This document shows positions 47,564-53,582 of a DNA stretch of 64,000 nt, piece after piece. The DNA is taken from NCBI RefSeq assembly GCF_046557915.1, contig NZ_JBHEBG010000003.1:310001-374000 (forward strand). The letters are read 5' to 3'. The first letter of the stretch is position 1. Each line of letters opens with the position of its first letter. Made by a program: the position numbers and the translations under genes. The notes beneath the pieces are model-generated. The model searched no databases, was not told the DNA's origin, and saw only the letters and a program-made list of their open reading frames with translations. Source of the DNA: JBHEBG01 sp046557915. GTDB lineage: Bacteria > Bacteroidota > Bacteroidia > Flavobacteriales > Flavobacteriaceae.

Positions 47564-48640
47564 ATGAAATACAAACTCATTCTCGTAATTTCTTTTTTGT
47601 GCATTCTAGACAGTAACGCTCAACTTAATTTTTCTAAAACCAATAAAAGTAATATTCCTATATTGAGTAAGATGGACAGTGTTGTCTCTTCTGGAAAGTA
47701 TGAACGTATTACAAGTATTTTAATAGCTAAAGACGGAAATGTATTATTTGAAAAATATTATCGTAAAAACAATGTTAATTCCCAGCATAATACTCGTTCT
47801 GTTACTAAAACCATGGCAACTTTATTAACCGGCATTGCTATAGATAAAGGACATATTGCATCTGAAAAGGATAAGATTTTCGACTATTTACAGCACAAAC
47901 TTCCAGTTAAAAACCCCGATAAACGTAAAGAAGAAATTACAATCGAAGATCTCTTAACCATGAGTTCTACATTAGAATGTAATGATAGTAATAGATATTC
48001 TAGAGGTAATGAAGAGCGTATGTATATCATAGAAGATTGGGCTAAATTTTACTTAGATCTTCCTGTTTATTCTTATCCTTGGGGAACAAAACCTAAAGAT
48101 AAGCCTTACGGTCGTGCGTTTAGTTATTGTACAGCTGGTGCCGCTTTAGTTGCTGAAGTTTTACAAAGTGCTATTAAAAGCAATTTGGTTGAATTTGCAA
48201 AAAAGAATCTTTTTGAACCTTTAGCAATTAAAGACTATACATTGCATTATACACCATTTAATCTATTAAATACTGCTGGAGGTAGTGAATATAGAAGTAG
48301 GGATTTTTTGAAATTGATTCAGTTATGTTTAAACAAAGGGCAATGGAATGGGAAACAAATTATTTCATCATCATGGATAGAAAAAGCATCAACAACAAAA
48401 CTCGAAGCTTATGATGCTGAGTACGGTTATCTTTTTTGGATAAAAAACTTTGGTAAGGATAAAAAATACAAATCTTTCTTTATGTCTGGTAACGGAGGTA
48501 ATAAAGTTTTAGCAAATTCAGAGTTGGGTTTGGCTGTTGTTATCACAACAACTAATTATGGTAATAGAAATGGACATAATTATACTGATGAAATTATGAA
48601 TGATTTTATTATTCCAGCTATTGAGAAATTCAAAAAATGA
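47564..48640 (+). CDS. Secreted serine hydrolase, class C beta-lactamase-like
   Basis: 358 aa with signal peptide (LVISFLCILDSNAQ). The penicillin-binding-like fold carries the catalytic SxxK motif as SVTK (Ser79, Lys82), the YxN-like motif as YCT in AFSYCTAGAAL, and C-terminal SGNGGNKVLANSELGLAVVITT. These enzymes include esterases, D-aminopeptidases and beta-lactamases, so the substrate cannot be assigned. It sits between the AraC regulator and the PD40 gene, with similar A+T-rich codon use. Confidence 0.83.
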   Translation: MKYKLILVISFLCILDSNAQLNFSKTNKSNIPILSKMDSVVSSGKYERITSILIAKDGNVLFEKYYRKNNVNSQHNTRSVTKTMATLLTGIAIDKGHIASEKDKIFDYLQHKLPVKNPDKRKEEITIEDLLTMSSTLECNDSNRYSRGNEERMYIIEDWAKFYLDLPVYSYPWGTKPKDKPYGRAFSYCTAGAALVAEVLQSAIKSNLVEFAKKNLFEPLAIKDYTLHYTPFNLLNTAGGSEYRSRDFLKLIQLCLNKGQWNGKQIISSSWIEKASTTKLEAYDAEYGYLFWIKNFGKDKKYKSFFMSGNGGNKVLANSELGLAVVITTTNYGNRNGHNYTDEIMNDFIIPAIEKFKK

Positions 48641-48683
48641 GGAATATTGTGATTTATTTTAACGCTCTATAAAAATTCAAACT

Positions 48684-49598
48684 ATGCTTAAAAATTTTAA
48701 ATTTTTAGTGCTACTATTCTTCTCATTTTTTTCAAGTTATGCTATACAAAATAATAAAGGAAACAAAAGTGCTTCGAAAGCCTATCTAGAGCAAAAAAGG
48801 CCTTCAAAAACACCAGAGATTTTTGCTCCTAATCTGATTTCAAAAAAGGGTGAATATGAGTTTGGGTCAGTCTTTAACAGAGATGCCACTGAATTTTTCT
48901 ATGGAGTTGCTATTAATGGGAAAGAAGAAATTCGATATTCTAAACTTGTTGGAAAAAAATGGAGCAAACCTGAAGTGATTTTAACACATAAACAGTATGG
49001 TTACAATGATCCATTTCTTTCGCCTGATGAAAATAGATTATACTTTATATCCAGAAGGGCTTTAGATGGTTTAGGAAAGTCGAAAGATTATGATATCTGG
49101 TATGTCGAAAGAAATAATAACCAATGGTCAGATCCAATCAATGCTGGGCCAAACATCAACTCAAGCGGAAATGAATATTATGTTTCATTTACCAACGATG
49201 GCACCATGTACTTTTCGTCAAACAAAAAAGGGTCTAACTTTGATATTTATTCTTCAAAGTTTCTAGATGGAGAATTTCAAAAAGCAATACAACTAAGTGA
49301 TTCAATCAATACGTCAGCCTACGAAGCAGATGTATTTATTGCGCAAGACGAATCTTATATTATTTTTTGTGCGACAAGGAAAGATGGTCTCGGTAGAGGT
49401 GATCTCTACATCAGTTTCAAAAACACAGATGGAACCTGGTCAAAATCTGTCAATATGGGAGATCGTATAAACACCAAGAATCATGAATTATGTCCTTTTG
49501 TTTCCAAAGACGGAAAATATCTATTCTATACCAGTAATCAAGATATTTATTGGGTGAGTGCAGATATATTAGAAAACTATAGGAAAAAGAGTAATTGA
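48684..49598 (+). CDS. Secreted PD40 beta-propeller protein
   Basis: 304 aa with an N-terminal signal (VLLFFSFFSSYAIQ). Four or five WD40-like PD40 blades are visible: VFNRDATEFFYGVAI, DPFLSPDENRLYFISRR, YYVSFTNDGTMYFSSNKKG, ADVFIAQDESYIIFCATR, CPFVSKDGKYLFYTSNQD. The TolB-like fold usually binds peptides or proteins in the periplasm. 43 bases after the serine hydrolase, so probably one operon. Function unknown. Confidence 0.8.
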   Translation: MLKNFKFLVLLFFSFFSSYAIQNNKGNKSASKAYLEQKRPSKTPEIFAPNLISKKGEYEFGSVFNRDATEFFYGVAINGKEEIRYSKLVGKKWSKPEVILTHKQYGYNDPFLSPDENRLYFISRRALDGLGKSKDYDIWYVERNNNQWSDPINAGPNINSSGNEYYVSFTNDGTMYFSSNKKGSNFDIYSSKFLDGEFQKAIQLSDSINTSAYEADVFIAQDESYIIFCATRKDGLGRGDLYISFKNTDGTWSKSVNMGDRINTKNHELCPFVSKDGKYLFYTSNQDIYWVSADILENYRKKSN

Positions 49599-49748
49599 CT
49601 TTATTTTGTTTTTAAAACCACATTGAATCTTCCGATTCATTAAGCATCCCCTAAAAGAAATCCATTTTCATAGTTAAAACCAGGGCTCTGTTTCTTCCCA
49701 TTCGATATTAAGGCTAATTTGAAGTTGAGATGCAATTCAAGATGTGTC

Positions 49749-49762
49749 ATTGTCATGACAAT
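49749..49762. repeat. Palindrome ATTGTCATGACAAT upstream of the mobilization gene
   Basis: A perfect 14-base palindrome 38 bases before the mobilization-protein start. It is followed by CTTGCTTTTTTCCCGAAGGT and CGCAAAAG, a conserved-looking leader that I associate with Bacteroidota mobilizable elements. It may be an operator or part of an oriT. Confidence 0.5.
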
Positions 49763-49800
49763 CTTGCTTTTTTCCCGAAGGTCGCAAAAGAAAAAAGAAA

Positions 49801-50097
49801 ATGAAAAGGGAGTTCATCCAATTTAGATGTAGTATCTATGAAAAGAAGATGTTGAAGCTCAAGGCCAGAAGGGCTGGATTATCCCTGTCCGAATATTGCC
49901 GTAGTTCCGCTTTTGGGTATAATATCATCGAACGATTGACCCCTGAACAGTTGGAACGTTATTCCTTGTTGGTTAAGTACAAGAACAACTTTAAAAGGAT
50001 AAGCAACATGTTCAAAAAAAGGAACCTAAGGATTTCCAAAGAGGTGGAACAATTGGCTGAAGAAATTAGAAAACATCTTTACAACTTCAACAAATGA
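49801..50097 (+). CDS. Mobilization protein (MobC-like, relaxosome accessory)
   Basis: A 98-aa basic protein with a ribbon-helix-helix-like start (KREFIQFRCSIYEKKMLKLKARRAGLSLSEYCRSSAFG) and a helical C-terminal half (KVEQLAEEIRKHLYNFNK-like). This is the layout of the small mobilization proteins encoded in front of relaxase genes in Bacteroidota mobilizable transposons. The relaxase ATG overlaps its stop (ATGA), as in those elements, but the relaxase is reduced to 26 codons. Confidence 0.75.
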   Translation: MKREFIQFRCSIYEKKMLKLKARRAGLSLSEYCRSSAFGYNIIERLTPEQLERYSLLVKYKNNFKRISNMFKKRNLRISKEVEQLAEEIRKHLYNFNK

Positions 50098-50174
50098 TAG
50101 GAAAGGGAAGATCCATATCGCATACAAGAACCTCTATCTCCAATGGATGGAACCAAGAAAATAAGTTGAGGTAA
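50094..50174 (+). pseudogene. Truncated relaxase/mobilization nuclease
   Basis: The ATG overlaps the stop of the mobilization gene. The product MIGKGRSISHTRTSISNGWN followed by QENKLR and a stop matches the N-terminus typical of Bacteroidota relaxases (MI-KGKSI-HT--a---Y-WNQEK). All catalytic motifs of a relaxase are missing: the gene was cut off after codon 26, and the following sequence is not coding. Confidence 0.7.
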
Positions 50175-50230
50175 TTGTTCGAAAGGTTCGAAACCATTGA
50201 TTTACAGACTTTTTGAATTTAATTGATGAA

Positions 50231-50250
50231 TTTAAGTGACCCCGACAGGG
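50231..50250. repeat. Third tRNA-like att-type repeat
   Basis: TTTAAGTGACCCCGACAGGG at 50231-50250 matches the left att-like site at 17 of 20 positions (41439-41458), and its GTGACCCCGACAGG core matches the tRNA-Arg 3' end at 13 of 14. It may be a second or nested integration scar. Confidence 0.4.
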
Positions 50251-50287
50251 GGTCGAGTGGCCATCAAAGGTCTGGTAGACCTTTGAT
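50238..50287. repeat. Two consecutive hairpins
   Basis: GACCCC (50238-50243) pairs with GGGGTC (50249-50254), and ATCAAAGGTCT (50263-50273) pairs with AGACCTTTGAT (50277-50287) with a 3-base loop. Neither is followed by a T-run. Consistent with structured ends such as oriT or att sites. Confidence 0.6.
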
Positions 50288-50465
50288 AACGAGGAGCCAG
50301 GTGGTGCGTAGGCGTCCTGCCGTACATTTGGTTAGTTAGGGTTTACAGGATTACTCGTTCCACTCGTGATCCTTTGTTGTCAATGTAGCAAATACAAAAC
50401 CTCGCAGTTAAAGCTGCTAGTTCTTTATTTCTTTTCAAAACCTTGAGCGAGCTCCGGTTTTTCTC

Positions 50466-50495
50466 AAAAAAAGAACCACGCCAAATGGCGTGGTT
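50466..50495 (-). terminator. Terminator of tRNA-Arg
   Basis: Perfect 9-bp stem AACCACGCC (50474-50482) / GGCGTGGTT (50487-50495) with loop AAAT; on the minus strand it is followed by CTTTTTTTG. It lies 13 bases past the tRNA 3' end. Confidence 0.85.
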
Positions 50496-50506
50496 TTATA
50501 AGTGTC

Positions 50507-50524
50507 GTGACCTCGACAGGATTC
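50507..50524 (-). repeat. Right att-like site in the tRNA-Arg 3' end
   Basis: GTGACCTCGACAGGATTC covers the acceptor 3' strand and the T-arm of tRNA-Arg and is repeated 17/18 at 41444-41461. Confidence 0.6.
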
Positions 50525-50581
50525 AAACCTGTAACCTTCTGAGCCGTAATCAGATGCGCTATTCAGTTGCGCCACGAGGCC
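50508..50581 (-). tRNA. tRNA-Arg (ACG)
   Basis: 74-base cloverleaf on the minus strand. Acceptor GGCCTCG/CGAGGTC with discriminator A, anticodon arm TCTGA/TCAGA with loop TTACGGC (anticodon ACG), T arm ACAGG/CCTGT with loop TTTGAAT. CCA not encoded. It is the apparent integration site of the island to its left. Confidence 0.95.
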
Positions 50582-50671
50582 ATAACTACCCCAATTAGGG
50601 GCAGCAAATATATTTCTTTTTAAACTTATCACAAAATATCAATGCTCAAATAACCGAACAAGGACAGAAAG

Positions 50672-50824
50672 TTATCCAAGGGCCTTGGTAGTAACAAAAT
50701 AACGCCATCCTATCAATGCCAGTTGTAGTTTTGACGCCTTGGAAAGATCTAGACGCCTTTTGGTATACGATGGCAAAAACGCTTTGTTAACCCTGGCCAA
50801 AAACCTAAAAAAAGATCGTTGCAT
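50672..50824 (-). CDS. 50-residue conserved-looking small protein
   Basis: ATG at 50824, stop at 50672. Sequence starts MQRSFFRFLARVNKAFLPSY, continues with LDLSKASKLQLALIGWRYFV and ends TTKALG. It strongly resembles small flavobacterial proteins I recall, often mis-annotated as SsrA-binding protein or left out because of their length. Lys/Arg-rich with a hydrophobic stretch. Located upstream of tRNA-Arg on the same strand, so it may share its transcript. Function unknown. Confidence 0.75.
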   Translation of the reverse strand: MQRSFFRFLARVNKAFLPSYTKRRLDLSKASKLQLALIGWRYFVTTKALG

Positions 50825-51367
50825 AGCGCAGTTTTAACAAAGATAGTAAAATGCAAATGAGGAAATAAATAGTTAAGGTATTACGAAATAGCTATAGGCC
50901 TATGGGTGCTACTTACAAAATTATCGTAATCAAAGATAAAATTAAGAACAATAACAGTTTTGCAAGGGTGATCATAGTTTTAGAATTAAAGGTTTAAAAA
51001 AGTGATTTTTACTAGATTGTTCTTTCAATATATAGTATTGCAAAGCCTACTTGCAAGTGTTTTACAATATTTTAATGTAATTGAATACAATATTGTAAGC
51101 TAAAAAACGAATACGATTATATATTTAAACTTGCTGTCTTGCATTAAGTTTTTGTTTGTAATATCTTTAGGTTAGTAGTATTACAGATTATAACAATTGT
51201 AGGGGCTTTTTGCCAAGTTTTTTACTTAGCAAGGCAAATTTGAGCGTAAAAAGGGTCTTTTTTTAAGTTTTGATCTTTTTTTTAGGTTTTATCTAAGTCC
51301 ATTTACAAATTGATGCGGACAGATTTAAATCAAAAATCTTAGGCTATATTTGCTCAAAATTTGGTAC
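50825..51367. other. Intergenic region
   Basis: 543 strongly A+T-rich bases without a convincing gene. It contains the inverted repeat at 51062-51098 and the promoter region of the antiporter. Confidence 0.5.
51062..51098. repeat. Inverted repeat TTACAATATT / AATATTGTAA
   Basis: Perfect 10-base arms (51062-51071 and 51089-51098) separated by 17 bases, in a gene-free region about 270 bases upstream of the antiporter. Lacks a T-run, so it is more likely an operator than a terminator. Confidence 0.45.
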
Positions 51368-52306
51368 ATGCAAGATGCTCTTTTTGTTGTTTTAGGCTTA
51401 CTTCTTCTAATATTGGGCGGCAATTGGCTTTTAAAAGCGGCGGTAGCCCTTTCATTACGACTCAATATTCCAAAAATTGTTATAGGTATGACGGTGGTTT
51501 CCTTTGCTACTTCGGCGCCCGAACTGATTGTCAGCATTAATGCCGCCCTAGACGGTTTTCCAGATTTGGCCTTGGGGAACGTGGTTGGGTCCAATATCGC
51601 AAATTTGGGACTTGTACTGGGTATTACCATTGTTTTGGGACATATGGATGTTAGAAAGAGTTTCTATACCACCGATTGGCCGGTTATGATGTTGGCTTCC
51701 CTTATGTTCTTTGGATTTATATATTTTGACCAAGAACTTCAACGGTACGAAGGAATGGCCATGGTAGTTTTTCTCTTCCTATTTCTGGTATACTTGTTAC
51801 GTTTTCAGAAAACTGCGGTTGTAGATGAAATGCCCGAAGATGATGTGCCGCTACCACTTTATAAAACAGTATTGTATTTGGGTATTGGCGGGGCGGCCCT
51901 TTGGGGCGGTTCTGAATTATTGATTGAGGGTGCCGTAGGCCTTGCCACTTTCTACGGTGTTAGTGAACGTGTTATTGCCATTACAGTGGTGTCCGTAGGT
52001 ACTAGTATCCCAGAGCTGGCCGCATCGGTCATTGCGGTAATGAAAAAAGAAAAGGCAATTTCCCTGGGGAATTTAATTGGCTCCAATATTTTTAACCTTC
52101 TTGCCGTTTTGGGTATAACTTCTATGATAACCCCGATCCGGGTTATGGATACCGGATTGTTGACCAATGATATATTTTGGATGCTGGGGATTTCTTTTAT
52201 TATACTTCCATTGGTCTTTTTACCGCGTGGGCTTAGATTGGGATGGCGAGATGGCATTGCACTGCTTGCCGGCTACATAATCTTCGTTTACCTTACGGTT
52301 CAATAA
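51368..52306 (+). CDS. Calcium/sodium antiporter (CaCA family, YrbG-like)
   Basis: A 312-aa, ten-helix exchanger with two alpha repeats: TVVSFATSAPELIVSI...GNVVGSNIANLGLVLG and VSVGTSIPELAASV...GNLIGSNIFNLLAVLG, the ion-binding signature of the YrbG/NCX superfamily. It probably exports Ca2+ in exchange for Na+ or H+, which fits a marine cell. A TTG at 51350 would add six residues, but ATG at 51368 starts exactly at the first helix. Confidence 0.93.
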   Translation: MQDALFVVLGLLLLILGGNWLLKAAVALSLRLNIPKIVIGMTVVSFATSAPELIVSINAALDGFPDLALGNVVGSNIANLGLVLGITIVLGHMDVRKSFYTTDWPVMMLASLMFFGFIYFDQELQRYEGMAMVVFLFLFLVYLLRFQKTAVVDEMPEDDVPLPLYKTVLYLGIGGAALWGGSELLIEGAVGLATFYGVSERVIAITVVSVGTSIPELAASVIAVMKKEKAISLGNLIGSNIFNLLAVLGITSMITPIRVMDTGLLTNDIFWMLGISFIILPLVFLPRGLRLGWRDGIALLAGYIIFVYLTVQ

Positions 52307-52337
52307 AAAAACCGCCCTTATTAAATAAGAGCGGTTT
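52305..52337. terminator. Bidirectional terminator between antiporter and GSII gene
   Basis: Stem AACCGCCCTTATT / AATAAGAGCGGTT with one C-A mismatch on the plus strand that is a G-U pair on the minus strand, flanked by an A-run on the left and TTTG on the right. It serves the minus-strand glutamine synthetase best. Confidence 0.8.
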
Positions 52338-52359
52338 GTAAGCAACATTCAATTAAATT

Positions 52360-53370
52360 TTAAACCTTAACAGATTTTACCGTCTGGATAATTCTACCTG
52401 CAATTTTGTACGGGTCTCCATTGGAAGCAGGTCTACGATCTTCCAACCATCCTTTCCAACCTTTTTCAACTGTAAGGATTGGAATACGAATAGAAGCTCC
52501 CCTGTCCGAAACACCATAACTGAAATCGTTAATAGAAGCGGTTTCGTGCAAGCCAGTTAAACGTTGATCGTTGAACTCTCCATAAACCGCAATATGCTCT
52601 TTGGTAACAGGTCTAAAAGCCTCACATATTTTTTCATAAGTTTCTTTAGAACCACAAGTTCTTAAAGTAGTATTGGAGAAATTGGCATGCATACCGGAAC
52701 CGTTCCAATCTCCTTTCACTGGTTTCGGGTGCAATTCAATATAATATCCATATTTTTCTGTAAGTCGGTTAAGCAAGTATCTTGCTATCCAAATCTCGTC
52801 ACCAGCTTTTTTGGCTCCTTTGGCAAAAAGTTGAAATTCCCACTGACCAGCGGCAACTTCTTGGTTAATACCTTCAAAGTTAAGTCCTGCCTCAATACAT
52901 TGGTCCGCATGTTCTTCAACTAAGTCCCTGCCCCAAGTATTTTTACCCCCTACAGAGCAATAGTAAAGACCCTGTGGTCCTGGATACCCACCAATAGGGA
53001 AGCCTAATGGCAACTGTGTATCCACGTCCATAATAAAATATTCTTGTTCAAAACCGAACCAAAAGTCGTTATCCTCATCGTCGATCGCCGCACGGGAGTT
53101 AGACTCATGCGCCGAGCCGTCTGCATTTAGAACCTCGGTCATTACCAAATACCCGTTTACCCTATCCGGATCTGGATAGATGGCTACAGGTTTTAACAAA
53201 CAGTCAGAAGAACCGCCTTCCGCTTGCTGTGTTGAACTTCCATCAAAAGACCATGTAGGACAGTCCTCCAATTTGCCGCTAAAATCCTCTTCGATTTTTG
53301 TTTTGCTCCTTAGGTTTGCAGTTGGTTTGTATCCGTCCAACCAAATGTATTCCAGTTTTGATTTGCTCAT
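52360..53370 (-). CDS. Glutamine synthetase, type II (eukaryote-like)
   Basis: 336 aa. Makes glutamine from glutamate, ammonia and ATP. The beta-grasp N-terminus (EYIWLDGYKPTANLRSKTKI, WSFDGSSTQQAEG) and catalytic domain (FGFEQEYFIMD metal ligand; NGSGMHANFSNTTLR; HETASINDFSYGVSDRGASIRIPI) match the short GSII class known from eukaryotes and some bacteria. Transcribed divergently from a type III glutamine synthetase, so this organism has at least two GS types. Confidence 0.93.
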   Translation of the reverse strand: MSKSKLEYIWLDGYKPTANLRSKTKIEEDFSGKLEDCPTWSFDGSSTQQAEGGSSDCLLKPVAIYPDPDRVNGYLVMTEVLNADGSAHESNSRAAIDDEDNDFWFGFEQEYFIMDVDTQLPLGFPIGGYPGPQGLYYCSVGGKNTWGRDLVEEHADQCIEAGLNFEGINQEVAAGQWEFQLFAKGAKKAGDEIWIARYLLNRLTEKYGYYIELHPKPVKGDWNGSGMHANFSNTTLRTCGSKETYEKICEAFRPVTKEHIAVYGEFNDQRLTGLHETASINDFSYGVSDRGASIRIPILTVEKGWKGWLEDRRPASNGDPYKIAGRIIQTVKSVKV

Positions 53371-53553
53371 AATTCAGCTAGTTAAATTTTATGTTTTAAA
53401 GACCCACAAAAATATGTTTTTTCATGAATTTATCTAATTTTTAAAGGGTTAATAATCAAGAAAATCATATTATTTTTCAACACCCCTAGTTTTTTTGGGG
53501 TATTTTGTGAAAAATTTATTTTTTTGACTTTAAATTATTAAATCCATAATCCT

Positions 53554-53561
53554 TAATTTTG
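53554..53561 (+). promoter_or_regulatory. Possible -7 box of the GSIII gene
   Basis: TAATTTTG matches the Bacteroidota TAnnTTTG element 22 bases before the GSIII ATG. No well-spaced TTG partner was identified, so this is tentative. Confidence 0.45.
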
Positions 53562-53582
53562 CCAAAATAAACCAATTTAAAC

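Larger units (their letters stand above)
50175..50465. other. Non-coding, hairpin-rich tract
   Basis: 291 bases between the relaxase stub and the tRNA-Arg terminator. It contains the att-like/hairpin features at 50231-50287 listed separately, and no gene. The segment near 50412 (AAGCTGCTAGTT) resembles AAGCAGCTAGTT near 41413 at the opposite end of the island. Confidence 0.5.
41444..50524. mobile_element. Putative decayed genomic island at tRNA-Arg
   Basis: The block is bounded by an 18-base copy of the tRNA-Arg 3' region (41444-41461) and by the intact tRNA 3' end (50507-50524) in direct orientation, 17 of 18 identical. The insert lies on the 3' side of the tRNA, as expected for integration by a tyrosine recombinase. 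It is visibly more A+T-rich than the flanks and holds a mobilization gene and a relaxase stub next to the tRNA. No integrase gene remains. Boundaries are inferred from the repeats and not proven. Confidence 0.55.

Noticed and set aside
41800..49598. Phage defence system within the island
   Set aside because: I looked for nuclease, helicase, methylase, toxin-antitoxin or reverse transcriptase motifs in this cargo and found none.
50435..50632. 65-aa minus-strand ORF through the tRNA-Arg region
   Set aside because: It is translated through the tRNA-Arg gene and its terminator; the peptide is a by-product of tRNA sequence.
51350..51367. TTG start for the antiporter
   Set aside because: Adds six residues with no support before the first helix; the ATG at 51368 fits.
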